A stretch of 60,000 nucleotides of DNA from assembly GCF_037975245.1 (NCBI RefSeq), contig NC_092573.1, positions 25,265,265 to 25,325,264 on the forward strand, written 5' to 3'. Below are positions 24,922-59,898 of the stretch, piece after piece. The DNA is from Apostichopus japonicus (taxonomy: Eukaryota; Echinodermata; Holothuroidea; Aspidochirotida; Stichopodidae). Under the pieces are notes generated by a model, which worked only from the letters and a program-made list of their open reading frames with translations, was not told where the DNA came from and did no database searches. A program made the position numbers and the translations under genes. Numbering within the stretch: the stretch's first letter is position 1; each line of letters begins with the position of its first letter.

Positions 24922-24971
24922 AATTCGCGCCCCCCGGGTTAGAAAATCCTGGATACGCGCCTGGGTAGGGT

Positions 24972-27311
24972 ATCGAAACATTAAGGAAAACATAACTTCG
25001 AACATTATCTTATGTATATTTTTCTTTTTCGGTACGCACGTAATGGCTTTAATTATTCATGGAATTTTAGGCAGGAATAGTCCATTAAAGGTTCAGTTCC
25101 CTGTGTGTCTAACAGTCATGTCATATTGCATGTGTTATAATCGTATGTGCATCGTTGCATGGTTCCATCTCGTTAATGGCATATATCAGAGTCACACATC
25201 ACCGGCTTCTGCGTAGGTAGAACTAGAACGTTCCAATATTTCAAGTCATAGACATAGACTAAGAAAAGATCAAATTTGTTTCTCTCTGCTACATGGATGA
25301 CGTCACCCATTGAGTTAGTAAATGCAGCTGTAAAGCATAGACCGCCATGATGAAAGATTAATGCATACATCGATCATTAATTAATCTCTCGAACGGGCTG
25401 TTCAGCGGCCGATGAGGCTCTTAACTTGCTCAACTGTACTGAGAGTCAGTGTATGGTAGCATACACCTATTAAATTCCAATTGACTTACACACTAATTCG
25501 TCAAAGTAATGTAGTTTCGACGACATCATACCAAAACGTCAAAAACTGAGAATTACCGTTTTGTCGAGATGTAGGCCTATCTCGCCAAAACTACAATTTT
25601 AAGATAAATTGTCATTTTCACGAATTTATGTTCCACGCCAAAATGTCAATTTTCATATTTCTGTGATTTCGATGAGTTGGTATTGGTCGACGAAATGTTA
25701 ATCTTTAGCGTCTTGTCATTTTGGCGAATTGTTGCATCTCATCAAACATCAATTGACATATGTCCCGTCTACGCTTCCGTACAGAAAACATTCTAGTCTC
25801 ACGCTATAGATAACGTCCGGTCGAGTAAACCATTAAGATTACAGTGTATTTCTCTAAGCTGTAACTAGGGAACCTTGCATCCTCCTTACATTAGTACATA
25901 CAGTAGATGGCGCACAATGGATACGAGACAACAATGCGGCTGGACAATGCTGGTAAGAGAACCGTAGTCAATAAACATCGATTGAATAGTCCTGATTGAA
26001 TTAGTCCTGTCACCGTTTCTCTGCCTTTATTATATTCTTTCTCGGAAGTCAAGCAGTCCGAACACCACCCCCCCCCCCCACCTCCGAGTCTTGTATGGAT
26101 GTCAATGCACTATATGAGATAACTAGGTTAGCTAGTATAGCACTTCCCTTGCCTGTATGAGAGTTCAACATGCGTGGTAATGAGCCGTTCGATTCCCTGG
26201 GGATGTACCTTAATGACGTTGATCTACATGAAAACCGGTCACCTGCCAAATCAGCATTTTCTTGTCATCTCAATTCCATGTGTGGAACTTTTTACGACTC
26301 CCGATCAAGTGGGCCAGGATATGTTCCAAATACCAACTAACTTTATTATGCATTGGAGATCGTTATGAGTATCATCGCATAGCAGAGAGCCAACTGTCTG
26401 GCGGTATCGACATTTGTGCTTGTACTTTGTGTAGCATTAACCTGGATAACACTTCCCATAGTTAAGTACATGTTAGGTCATGTGTAGAATGTATGCCAAC
26501 AGGTACTGGCCAATCACCAAACTAACATGACAAAAAGAAGAAAAGACCCTCCTGTGGCTTTGCACACTCCTGGACTCACCCCCCCCGCCCACCGCTGCCC
26601 CACCCAATTATTAGGAAGGACATATGTATCTGATCTGTGATGTATGCCAAAACATCAGTACATTGTTGTAAATATTTGTAAACATACATCACAAGGACTG
26701 TCCTGAGATATCTGCCCAGAAGTGAGCGATGTAGGGTCACCGCTTCTCAAATCCCTGCAGCCTTTCAAAAGTTTTCACCACATTTTAATTGCACTTAGAA
26801 CTAAGTGGGTGTTACCAGATGATTTAACTAAAATAACCCTCAACCAGCCTGTATAGGCTGGACTATAACGAGAACATTGATAAATACACAGATAAAGAAA
26901 CCATAATAGTCGATACTTTTTATTCGTTTTCGACATGATTGAGATTATTTTCGGTATAAAATAGATTTTGAAGCAGTCATTATTTTATATACCATAATAA
27001 ACAACGATAACTATTACTTATTAAAGTATGCCTGATCATAAATCAGGAAATTAAATATTATGAATCAGCAAAAGTTTTAGTCTTCAGTGGATACGTTATA
27101 AAGTGTGATGATTAGCCATGGATGTTATTAACTACTGAGCAACCGATGGTAGTACCCTTCGGTTAAAAATCAGATTGTGATCAACATGGTCCACCAAAAC
27201 CCGATGAAACTTTAAAAATCTCATAAATACCTTCACAGCGATCATTGTTTTGTCAACTTCCCAGTATTCGATGTTTACTCACAGGATAGAAAATTAATCC
27301 CATGATAATAA
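24972..27311. other. Intergenic, no gene seen
   Basis: Holds a ~100-bp imperfect inverted repeat at about 25633-25735 (CGCCAAAATGTCA and CATTTTGGCG), a C run near 26067-26080, and otherwise unique-looking AT-rich DNA. Confidence 0.5.
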
Positions 27312-28644
27312 GATTTATTATGGGTGCTTTCACAGCATACAATTCCTACTGATTATACAGTTCAAAAACACACCAGCATTATTGATTTAATTTTTTTTTT
27401 TTCTTTTTTTTCCTTTCTTGGTTAGCCATTCACAGTCAGGAAAAACTGAAACAGATACAGCATGTTTGCTAGTGTTTGAAGTATACTCCATAGTTTTCCC
27501 TGCGGCAAAATCATTGCAAATGCTGGGCTTATTTTTTGTTTTAGGGGGGGGGAGTGGGGGAGGGGTCTGAACAATTTTTGAAGTGCACAGGAGACCTACT
27601 ACTGTCCAAATAATATGACTTTTCTAGAATTTTATTACATTATATAATAATTGTTATAATTCATTTTTATAAATTTTATAATTATATGATAATTATATCT
27701 AATAGTCCTTTATAAGATTGGTTGCTTTTATCTGTAGTTGTCTTGTGGATTATTATTTTTGACATCTGTAAACACTTTAGATGAAACGGAGAGAGCACGG
27801 AATGGAAATTGCATTTATCAAAACTTAACTCCACAATTTAGACTGTACTCATGGAGTAAATGAAATGAAAATACCACAGATAAAATCTTTTATATTTTTG
27901 ATGAAAATTTACAAACAACATAATTGACAACAACAACAAAATATGAAAAAAGCCTATCTGTTGTTTTGAACAACTTTTGTTGAGTTTTCGGTTAAGCCAG
28001 TGATTGAGAGTGAAAGCTAAATTTGTTAGAAAGAAACTTGGCTTGATAAAGATGAATTTAACAAAAATTCATAAAATATTCAGTAATAAGCTAACTATAG
28101 CAAGATAACAAAAATAGTATGGTATTAAATGAAGGGCAGTTCAAGTTTGTCAGAAGAATTCACCTGTCACGATAAATCCTAGCATTATAACACTTTGATA
28201 ACAAATTGAATTATTAATAATCTTGTTCTAGATATTCATGACCTATCCGAAATTTGAACACTTGAGAAAAACAAATGAGTTGGTTTAGTGCATGAATTTT
28301 CTATCACCAGCACAGGCCAAATTCCTTTGGGTATGTTACTGTGACAAAAACAACAATCAAATCCACACAAAGCCTTGGCAGGGTGTTGGCAGAGATGGTG
28401 GCATTCCAACAGCAGGTACTGGCATGGTACCAAAAGCTGGCAATGTGTGATAGTACATGTCAGCTGACCTTGACACTTGGCACCAAGATGATGATCAAGA
28501 AACCTGCAAAGTGACTTTTTATCTTCAATCTTTGACTTGTCCAGTCATAATTATCGGAAGCAGTAATTAAAGATCGTCATTTTTAATTGGTAGATATATT
28601 CTGGATCAGATCTTTTTTGTGATGATTGGTTTCTGCTGCCCTCT
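27312..28644 (-). other. Probable HSD17B4 3' untranslated region
   Basis: Downstream of the stop codon the minus strand is AT-rich and almost free of the repeats common elsewhere. The first AATAAA hexamers I find on this strand are at 27631-27636 and near 27312. The true cleavage site cannot be chosen from sequence alone. An AT microsatellite lies at about 28757-28798. Confidence 0.4.
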
Positions 28645-49693
<21,049 letters not shown>

Positions 49694-49800
49694 TGTCCTA
49701 TATATGAGTAACTCTAGCTTGGCTAGGTCAAGTCTATAAAGTTTCCCAGACGTTTGTGATAACTCTTGATTGGTCCAACTTATTTCTATTAAAGTTAAAG
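49694..49800 (-). promoter_or_regulatory. HSD17B4 5' UTR and proximal promoter candidate
   Basis: Minus-strand DNA just upstream of the ATG holds a CCAAT box in ACCAATCA (plus-strand 49768-49777, about 80 nt upstream) and a TGACCT half-site (plus-strand AGGTCA at 49725-49730), the half-site of many nuclear receptors. There is no clear TATA box at a useful distance. The assignment is by position only. Confidence 0.3.
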
Positions 49801-51012
49801 CACCGAGCTAGGTATGAGTCTTAAATGGCAAAAGAGGTTATCGTTATACTTGTTGTATGTCCGTTTACCGGAACAATCTATGTACTATGTACCGTGCGGA
49901 ACGTCACGGCTTGAATTAATGACTTCGGTCGAAATCTTATCAGAGTAGGTTCCCAGGGCCCCATATATGAGATAACTATAGTTTACGAGTTCATACGATA
50001 GAGGCAACATCAATTCACCTTCCATGAACGGGATCCAACTTCACAATAAAGGGAAAAGGCCAGAGGTGAATGGAGGATTTAAAAGGGGACGGGGGACTTG
50101 TGTCATTGTAACCGACCCCTATGTAGGGGGTCTGGTACACCCCCGAAAAAATAGTTTTAACGGCAAATGATGCATTCTGAGGCATACATTAAGGTATCAA
50201 CAAATAGTTGTAACGCAAGATTTTGCTAATAAATAATAATTAACTACAAAAATGATTTAGGTAGTACGTGCTTTGAATCTTTATGGGAAGGCCAGATGGT
50301 AATGGAGTATTTTATGAGGGGTGCTGTCGTGAGGTCACTGAAGCCTGCAACCACCATGAGTGGGGGTCTGGGTCCTCCCCCAGGAAAAACTAAAAGTTTA
50401 GAAATCAAATGGTGCATTCTGAGGCATATTTAGACTACAATTTAGGTTTTTAATTATTTTAATGAAGTAGCTCTAAATAAGTAGGTTGTGCTAATAGATA
50501 ACAATTAATTCAACATTCTACGACTGATTAAGGCAGGAGACCTTCAAGGGAAGGTCATGAAGCAAATGAAGAATTAATTGTGTAATGGTAGAGGTGTTGT
50601 CTGGTATCATTGAAGCCGCGCCTCCTATTTAGCGCCTATCCTCTTGAGAGGAAGGGGAAAATTTTCCTGAGGGACAGACAGAACCTATTTATCCGTATAC
50701 AAACAAAATACTTTTCTGACCATTGCTTGAAGCGTGGGGGTATGGCAGATAAATATTTGGGGGTGCACCCCCACTCTCCCACCCCTCCCCAATCTGTGAA
50801 CTGTGTCCGAACTTTCTTATATCATGAACTCGGAATACTTGATGTCATCATTAAGTGACAGCGCTACTCGCTTCTTGTATAGTCTTTTTCAATTCATCAT
50901 CAGTTTAGTAACTCTGATCGAAAGACGAGGGTTCCATGTATATTATGGAAGTTCTCTGCAGGACTTGAGAACAGTAACGTAGCCAGAGGGGTCGGGAGGG
51001 GGTGGGGGTTGG
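49801..51012. other. Upstream of HSD17B4, no gene seen
   Basis: Three loosely similar segments of ~200 bp (around 50040, 50270 and 50520), each with AAGGYCA and TGCATTCTGAGGCATA or related words, suggest an old tandem repeat. A G-run transposon edge (AACGTAGCCAGAGGGG) lies at about 50977. No coding signal. Confidence 0.45.
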
Positions 51013-51071
51013 CATAGGCGTACGGGACCATTTCAGTTTGGGGGGCATAACTTTTTGTGCCCGAAAGTTCC

Positions 51072-51175
51072 CGTGACACTATCTAAGCGGAGCGCCACCA
51101 TCGGTTGGCGCGTAGCGTACAAGAAATTTTTTGGCGCACAATGCCTCTCAGATTGCCGGAAACGGCACTTCTGAG
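51072..51175 (-). repeat. Dispersed GCGCCAAC/GGTGGCGC core, copy 3
   Basis: Contains GACACTATCTAAGCGGAGCG and GGTTGGCGCGTAGCGTAC, the reverse of the 22826 and 24822 copies, within the outer element at 51013-52567. Confidence 0.8.
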
Positions 51176-51575
51176 GCCTTGCAAGTTGCATCTAAACATT
51201 CTTTATTTTATAATCTCACGTTTTAGAAATTTACACTTCCCCAAAAATTTGGTAAATTAGAAGAAGAAAAAATGGTAACATCACTTTGAAGGGGAAAAAT
51301 GGGACAGTATATTTTTTAAGCTCCTATTTAGTTACCTTATTTATTATTTTAACACAGTACTCAGCTACCTCCAGAAAAAACATACATTGTTCAACGACAC
51401 GTAGGCGGGATAACGTCGCTGTGTCGGGTGAGACTGCAATTTGTCTCACAAAAAAAGTATAAAATATAACAAAGAATATGATAAACCTGTACTTCTAGGC
51501 TTGTAGGCACACCCCCCCACCATCCATGAACAAGAATACGTTTCTTATATACACTCATGTTGGGGATGTCCAGGT

Positions 51576-52233
51576 CAAGGGCGGCGGAAGCACTTTTAAT
51601 CTTGGGGGGGGGGGCACCGACATCAAAGGGCACTTTGCAGATATTCGATTGGACTGATGCAGCCTTATATTTAGTACCCTTTATAACTCTTATTATATTA
51701 TCTTATTTGTGTAAACACATCACTCCATCAACGCCCCCCCCCCCCCCCTAAAGGAAAATATGCATACTAGCACTGCAATATCCAATGCGCAAATTGGGAA
51801 ACAAAGAACAAGTTTTCTTTTGAGACAAAATGAGGTGAAATCATGCTAGTTGCTAATGTAGGAATCTTCCGAATTGGAGTTTTTTTCTTGTTAATATCTA
51901 AACAAATCATTTCCATTCGAAATAGCTTTGAGTTTGACCCACAGAAATTCATTAAAAGTCACGGGCTTAGCCAGGATTTGCAAAGTTGTATGCACGACTA
52001 TCTGAGCGGAGCGCCACCATTAGTTGGCGCGGAGCGTACTATAGAAAAGTTTTGGTTTTACAAACCCCTCAGATGGCCGGAAACGGCCCTTCCCCAGTGT
52101 TCATTCTGGTTCCCTGGCCTCTTGCTAACTTGAGGCACCTCAATTTTTATGTAGAAAAAAGGCACATTTTTAACCTGAGGAAAAGTGGGGGGGGGGGCAC
52201 GTGCCCCCTGTGCCCCCGGTTCCGCCGCCCTTG
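51576..52233. mobile_element. Nested hAT-like element (658 bp)
   Basis: Perfect 14-bp inverted repeats CAAGGGCGGCGGAA (51576-51589 and 52220-52233) with a perfect 8-bp target duplication GTCCAGGT (51568-51575 and 52234-52241). Its ends match those of 22940-23709 in reverse. It carries the GCGGAGCGCCACCA core at 51990-52092, absent from the middle of the other copy. Confidence 0.92.
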
Positions 52234-52744
52234 GTCCAGGTATACAATTGACTAGTTAGAAAAAAATTGATCGTGCGAAAAGCGTGGTAGCCCAGATGAA
52301 CTGCGCTTACGGTGGTGTTACACGGAAATATTCGGGCATCATGATGCTAAATAAAGAAAACCATGGAATTGTCGGGCAAAAATTTGAAAAAAATTCGGGC
52401 AAGCTACTGCATATTTATATATATATATATATTTCCAGAGGACAAGAAATTCGGGCAAAAGTCCTGAAAAATTCGGGCAGCCTAAGAGGAGAAAAAAATA
52501 TATATATATAAATTTGGGGGGGGGGCAGTCTGCCCCCCTTCCCCCCCCCCCGCCTCGTACGCCTATGGGCGTTGGACAAAGTTCCCCCCACAGAAATTTT
52601 AAGATCAAGCAAGAGCTACCAAACAATATATATGAATATCGTATCCATGCTATATTTGATATTTGACAGGCTTCTTGTTTTTATTGTGAACGATGTGATC
52701 TGCTTCTCAGAAGATCATTCCTTATATTATTGGTGGAAGTTATT

Positions 52745-52905
52745 CACTTGATCATCAGTTTAAATAAAAGATGGCGCTCTTGACCGCTCTGTTTACCAGA
52801 TCGTCGGTTTAATTACCGTTGCCCTGATGCTTATTTACCTGATCATCGGAAACTAATTGGATCTTCGGCGTTCTTACTTAATTACCCGATCGTAGGTTTA
52901 ATATG
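52745..52905. repeat. Four spaced copies of a GATCRTCGGTTTAATTA motif
   Basis: CTGATCATCAGTTTAA-like words recur at about 52750, 52798, 52841 and 52883, roughly every 45 bp. Confidence 0.6.
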
Positions 52906-54330
52906 CATGAGGTAACGCTAGCTTATTTAGTCGACCGTCGACAGATAACGAACACGGCACTAGGAACGGAGCCAGAAGGTAGGATATACTCCCTTCTCTT
53001 TTTAAACTACCCATTCTCCACAAAGAATAAAACAGTTATTAACACAACTTTACGTGTAGACCGCCTAATTATAAAACTAATTAATAGCCTAACTATGCCT
53101 CGGAAAGTACCATTTCAGGCCAAAAAGGAAATTTGTTTTTTTCTCTTGGGAGGACCCCATGTCCCCTTCACTGGAGTCGACTTCAACGACCTCAGGGTCA
53201 TACCCCCTCCAAGTGCTCACAAGTATTTGACAAAATATATTTCAATTTCTTTAGGTCTTTTATTCGATACACGGCACTAAGATAGTATAATGAATTCACA
53301 CTTTTTCAATTCGCAATTTGACAGTTAGACATGATGCATAGAAATAAGTACTTTCTACTACGCCATGCTTATTCACCCAAGAAAGACGCCAGCTAAATTT
53401 TGTGACCCCCCCCATATGCTCTGGTTTGGAGCCTGAATATATACCGTACTATAAACTTAATAATACAACCAACAATGATGTTATAATGCATTTGATATGT
53501 CAAAGGGGTTGTTCATTTATATTGTTTGTAGACTGAAAAATGTATGTACTTGACAAATCATACAAATAATGTTTTTTTTTGTTGTAGGATATGTATGTTA
53601 GTGTATATATGATAAAGGTACCATCAAGACGGTCATTGAACTAGTTACCAAAAATTTCTCATGGTATAGCACACTGACCTTGGGCTGTTGACTCATAGAG
53701 GCGTTATACCCTGGTTTGACGAAGCACTCTCTACCAGTTTACTGTATATGATACGACGTATGGCCTAATTGTTTGTGTGCCTTCCTATGTCTAGCTGTTT
53801 GTGTAGGAGTCACAGATCATCGGCGTATACATTAACCTGGAACGCTCAACCATGAGAGTCATGGGACGTGCCCCCTTCAGGCAGTTCCATAACAACTCCC
53901 TGCTCCATTGTAGCACTCAACTCTTATATTACTCCTGGAATGTGTATTCTACAATAACTAATGGCATGATCCTATAGCAACCACATTCCATTTGTATACA
54001 GCCCTGATATCTTGCGTGCGTTCCAGTTCGATTGTTTGAAAACAAAATTCTAAAAATAGCAGTTTTTGAATTGAAATATGCATTAAATTAAGCATTAAAA
54101 AATATACCAAGTAGCTACATTCCGTTGTTCGCGTATGAATTCGTAAGTTGTTTATTTCATCCGGTAGAAAGTTTTATTAAATTATAATACCCCCCTCTCC
54201 ATGATAATTTGGCGTTCCATAGCCATATGAGCAAGCGCTGTGTTGTACATATGTTGGCCAGCTTCAGCCGGCCTGAGAACTAGACGTACTATACTACTAT
54301 TACTAGTCGTACTGTACTTGCATTACAGCA
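52906..54330. other. Intergenic, no gene seen
   Basis: An open frame of 125 codons (52903-53280, plus) has AT-rich composition and no recognisable domain. No other features. Confidence 0.45.
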
Positions 54331-54421
54331 GGTCTACGATCACGGTGACTTTAAGACTGACTTCTCGAGCACATATCGGACTTTCTACAACCATAGGTGT
54401 CTGCTGAATGAAATCGAGGGG
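54331..54421 (+). other. Possible exon of an unknown plus-strand gene
   Basis: A segment between a plausible acceptor (cattacagcag) and a strong donor (GAGGG/gtaagt) is open in one frame reading VYDHGDFKTDFSSTYRTFYN then HRCLLNEIEG. The family is not recognised. It could be a 5' UTR exon or chance. Confidence 0.2.
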
Positions 54422-57400
54422 TAAGTGATCATCATTCCTTGCGAGATCAGTTCGTTTGGTAACAAGTAACTGGTCCACTCTGATACTATGGTCAATGTAG
54501 GTTTGTAACTACAGTATGAACTCAGAAGTGAACAAGCCCCGAACACACTATCACAGGTGGTGAGTTTTGAACGTTACAAGATAAGCTAAATTATTGCAAT
54601 GTAAGGCTATGCCTAGACGAGGCACAGTCTAGTTGTATATTAGTACTACTACTATTTAAGCATGGCTGTAGTCGAGTCCACCTATCCCAAGTCCACTGGG
54701 TCCAAGTCCAATACCGCGCGAGCCGAGTCCGACAATACTTTCAACTCTTGGTAATAGCCCTTAGTATTGGTGTTCAGTGTAGGCCCTATGGAGCAATTGC
54801 ATTTACACCTTAGCTCGGAAGACACCCTTTAAAAAAAAACGGGAATTGTGGTCATCTTGCATATAGCCTATATGGTAACATACACCCACTTAAAGCCCCA
54901 TGGACTTACACACTAAATCATAAAAGTAATGTGGTCTCTAAGTTTTGATATAAGTTCTCAATAGCTAAACCTATAATTACTCCTAGCTAAATGCTACCCA
55001 TCACTTGATGGCCTTTCATGGCACCATCAATTTTCTGTATCATGACCTTGAAGATTTTTGCTATCAGAGCCTGATGTTTTTGTCACTTTTAACAAACCTC
55101 TTTACTCAGTAGTAAACAATTTTCGTACGATGCTCCTGGGAGGCCTAAAGGGGTCTAAAATTGCTTCAGTTGACCCAATTTTTGCACGACATGTACTTCC
55201 ATTCATGCTCTTCAACATGAAGCCACAAAAAAAAAAACAGATCCTAATTGAGAGCATATTGAAAAAGATGTTTTCCTACTACATTTTGACACTTTTCCTG
55301 AGGAGAACATTCAGGCGGAATGATATAGACTCTAAATAGGAGTATGCCACCATACAGACTGAAATAGATTTATGAAACAATGCATCATTTGGGGGTAATG
55401 ATATGAATTAACAGACCATTGTAGCATACTGCACTGCTGTTGTTCCTAGATTCCCTCTTCCAAAAATAAGCCCAGTGTAGTGTTGCCTGTTTCTGTTAAT
55501 TTCACTAAACAGTTAGAAGCTATAACAGCAGAACCATTTAAATTGTTGCAATTTTATCCAAGATGGCCCATTAGCTTTGTACATGCTTTCCAAATAGAAG
55601 TCCAAACTACACTGTGTACATACTGTAATGTTGTGTAAATTAGTTAATCACAAAGTGTAAGTAATCTAACTTAATTGTTTTGTCTGGTGTTAGTCTGTTT
55701 ACAACTGATTGAAGTCAAATATTCACCTAACATGTATTGTAGCAGCATGTTTATTCCCTTCTCTCTTCTCATTGTATCAATATTTTTGTGCAACCATCTT
55801 CTTCCCACCCGCAGTTAAACAACAAGTCTTTGTTTCACTACTAAGCCATAACTTTGGTCCACATACAACTGTTTCTTGGCAAAATCTTGGCAAGAGTCCA
55901 AAGTAACTTTGACACACTCAGTGTAAATACATCCACTGCTATATAAATACAATTCCAATTGTCATTACTCATAACAATGATGCCCGGAGAAAAATATTAC
56001 AACACATGGAAAACAAAACGTAACACAAATTCTCTGCAAAAGTGAGTTATCAATCCTATTACCAGACTGAGACTTTTCACTATGTAATGTATGAAATTCT
56101 TAGAGTTTATAATCACGTTTACATATCACCAGTGTTTGCGTTTTGTAACATATTTCAAACATGATGCAGATTGGTTAGGCCTATCTGTATGTACCATAAT
56201 TATCCAATGGTAGGATATAAGTTTTTATGTAACTTTGAAACTTACAAAAACGTTTCTGTTTTGGCAGCAGAAAACACAAGGCATAGTCAAAGGTCTTTGT
56301 TATGGATATAATAAAGCATTTTTTTTCCATTTTTAATGTCAAACATTTCTCTGAAGACGTTTTTGGATTGCCCGAGGACACTTTTTAAAAGATTTTTAGC
56401 ATTGAAGTATATGTTAACTGCTGATACAGCCTTGCACTAAAGGCTTTTGCTTAAATATTGCACATGTACACAAGTCCAGTCAAGTGCACTATATTTCTTT
56501 TATTTTAAAACCATGTTTCCATTGAGTACGAGTGTGTAGATTGATAACTGCTCCTACCTTAGTTCACTAGGCTATAAAATTATTTCCAACATGTAAGAAA
56601 AGACAGGATTTTATGATATGTTCTCAGATATATCACTATATATAGCAATGACATCATATCACTATATATAGCAATGACATCATTTTGCAGTAAGTCATGA
56701 ATATTCATATATAAACTTGTCCATCATCAGCCAGTAAGGACAATTTCCTAATGCTAATACCTCTCTAAAATGTCCTCCCATATCATATGCTTCAAAGCAC
56801 TCATATTGACAGTACACACAGTTCCTAGCACTAGGAGTGCTCTGAAGCAGGACAGGACGGGACCCAACCGGGTGACATCATTCTAAGTTTAACAGAGCTT
56901 GCTCTAGCTTAAGTAGCAACTTCCTCATGCTCTCTGCACTGATGAATACATGCTATGTATATGGGTCAACCCTACCTTAGCTTTGAGTATTAGGACTGAA
57001 ACATCTAAAATTGTAGTATTACTGTGTACTGTAGGAACAGTTACAGGATTCTCCACTATTTTGAAAAAGATGAATATTAAGGTAAGTCTTCAAATTTCTA
57101 TAAGGCTGTTTCTTGGAGGGGTTCTAGAATTATATATAAGACTGTATACAGTATATTCAGTTTTTTAATGTAAATTTTTAGTTTTTTAGTTGTTTATACA
57201 ATGATTGTACAAATGGTATGTGTCGGTCTTATCGTCAATGATCAAAGTATCATCCTACTACTTGTTCTCATGAATACTAAGGTATTCATTTTGTAAGCCA
57301 AGAATCTGTGTAGAAATATTTGACTGGCCAAAACAGGTGTTTCTGACACTTGTTGGATATCATTACAGACTGTTCATACAGCTTGGAATGTCAGGTTAAT

Positions 57401-59898
57401 ACTTCACTGTAGGTAATGTATTGTGAACTGTGCAAAGTTATGCACAGGAATGTTTCAGTGCTGGGCAGATTTGTGCGGTAGTGGGATCCACTAACTGGGG
57501 GGGGGGTCTGAGGGAAAGTGGCCCCCCTCAATTTTGGAAAAGTATTTGCAATAAATAGTGTTTGGGCCAGTCGGTATTCAGAGCAGCGGTCCGCCGGTGC
57601 CCGGTGTGAGCACATATCTGACTGTATTATGAATGCAGTACTGTGTAGGTTAGCTATACTTTGGAGCCTGTGTAAGTTATAATGCAACAATGGAGGTTTA
57701 CAGTTTTAATGGACAATAATTGCACATTGATTCTTTTATGGATTGCTAGCATAAACAACAACAAAATATTGTTTGTGATAAATAAATGGTTGCTTTTGTT
57801 ATTTTCACATGTTCCTCAACTAGCACTAATGGTACTTTGTTATTGAACCAATCTACCATTTGAAACTGACTGTGTGAACAGAAAGGACACAAACAGAAAA
57901 AGCCAACAGGCATTTTACTATTCACTTAATGCCATTGGTAGGGTCATGTTCTGGAAGTCACAAAGCCAAACCCATCGGTGCCATCGGTGTAAATTTACTG
58001 TGGACCGATGTGACTTACTGTAATCTCCTTTTGTGCAGTCTGAAGAACTGATCTTCACAGTTGATGTGTGTAACAGTGCCTTGACATCAGTATAATATCG
58101 GCGAAAGAACGCCCCAATATGAAAATGATACTGATTCTTGGACTTCTGAAAAGCCGCAAAATACAGAAAGATTGGATAACTGTTTAGAGTACTACATAAA
58201 TAGACACTCTGTGTGGTAAAATGATTAAGGGGTAGTCGGTTGACCAGAGGTGACCAGTCACCATGGAAGGTCAGTGTCAAAAGACAATCAGGTCACTCTA
58301 GATATGGTAGAGAGAATGTGAAGGTTGTGATAAGACAGGTAAGTTCATCACTCACAAGCACCCAAACCATGACGGAATTGGTTTGGAATTTAGTTTTGGT
58401 CGCTTTATGGTCAGAAGAAATGGTCTACACAATTGCTACAGTATTGTAACAGTGCCTTGATATTAGTGCTGATTTTCAAATAGAAGGGGAAATTTGTATT
58501 GTATTGTTTATCTGCATAAATTGTTTTCTCAATGTGTAACTTATATACTAACCTTTCATTTCCATAGTTCTCTAGATGTATTTTAGTATTGTAAAATAGT
58601 ATTTTGTTGAATTACATGAGGCTCTAATTTTAATATGCCACTAAATCAACTGATCATGCTGAGTAGATGGAGTATACAGTACTTAGACTATACACTGCTA
58701 TTTAAAGGTATTATTGCCCAAGGCTTTGTATTGTATTTAAGAGTATATAATTAATAAATAATAATATTAACTAATATATATATATATATATATATAAGTA
58801 TTAAAGTTTCAATCCCTTTTGGAGCAATAATTAAGCAAACACGTTCAGTGCCTTATATTGCGTGTAAGACCATAGTATACTGATTCATACTGTACGGACT
58901 ATCATGCATGAAGCTAAGTAAGCTGTATATATGCCAGATGTTGTTTTCAGATTGATGGAAGACACTAACATTATCCTGTTCAAGTAATGCATGCCCACCC
59001 TTTTACACATTGACCTCGCAGTAAGGGTTACTGGTTTACTGACAAAAAAAAAAAAACAACCATTTAATTCATGTGATTACAGAGATCTCTGGAGGTGATA
59101 AGTCTGGTGCATGAGCAAATGTGCTTTTTAAAGAAATGATGTCAATTCTATATTTAGAAGTTCATTACTTCTTATAAACTGTGAATACGGTTATAATGAA
59201 AAGAGATAAACAGAACCAATGCATTGCCAGCTCATACAACCAACTGAATATAGAGTGGCTTCTCATTGGTTGGTTAAGTATGAAAGTACTGTAACTTGAA
59301 GAGATGGTCTTTGTTTAGTGGTGTAGAAATTCCTGTCTGGATGGGGTGTTTTTTATTGGGGGGGGGGGGGGAACTGTCAGCTTGGGTAAAGGTCAGTTAG
59401 ATACATGTCTAGATCAGATTTTCATACATCACATACTTTGGTTATGTAGTGTAAACTGTAAACTTTACAGTGTACAGTAGTGTATTATTTTTAGTTAAGA
59501 GCACATGGGGTAAATAGAGGAATTTTTGCTACCTAACCTTTGTAATGTTTGCATTCGACTTACTTCAATATTCCCATCATAGCATGTTATTCATATATAA
59601 TTAAATTATGAGTCTATTCTCAATGTACAATTAATAAGATATATGTGGCTATAAGCCTATAACAACTTTTCTGCTCCTAATCAGAGAGTTACAAAAGTTC
59701 TTCTTGGATTTAGCAATGTCTTGTTTGGAATTGTTCAATTGTTGCTTTATACATGATCATGATTCTTTGGTCTTTGGTTTGATAATATTGTGTTTACAAT
59801 GTAGTGTAAGATTTCTTATGTTAAATGTATATTGTTGTCAAGGACGATTAGCATTTGTTGAGGATTGTTTCTTATTTGCATTTAATATTGCACACTGT
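54422..59898. other. Repeat-poor AT-rich stretch, no gene established
   Basis: Unlike the left of the window it has few transposon ends (G runs only near 57498 and 59360), an AT microsatellite (58773-58796) and a 27-bp duplication near 56628-56682. Its texture resembles intron, but I cannot show exons. Confidence 0.4.

Larger units (their letters stand above)
22373..24963. mobile_element. Transposon cluster bounded by 16-bp inverted repeats
   Basis: CAGGTGCGTATCCAGG at 22373-22388 and the complement of CAGGCGCGTATCCAGG at 24948-24963 differ at one base and are flanked by GGTAG on both sides. GGTAG also occurs inside at 22587-22591. The interval contains the 123-bp purine tract and the nested elements at 22940-23709 and 23855-24290. 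Confidence 0.55.
51013..52567. mobile_element. Outer hAT-like element (1.55 kb), split by a nested insertion
   Basis: Perfect 12-bp inverted repeats CATAGGCGTACG at 51013-51024 and 52556-52567, flanked by GGGGTTGG and GGCGTTGG (7/8). Its end sequence resembles that of the MITE at 23855-24290. It contains the element 51576-52233 and shows no transposase reading frame. Confidence 0.78.

Noticed and set aside
52903-53280. 125-codon plus-strand ORF
   Set aside because: Composition follows the local AT-rich DNA, with no domain, and it starts inside a short tandem motif array.
58214-58342. Possible exon ending at ACAG/gtaagt
   Set aside because: A strong donor and an open frame (KVSVKRQSGHSRYG) exist, but no convincing acceptor and no recognisable family.
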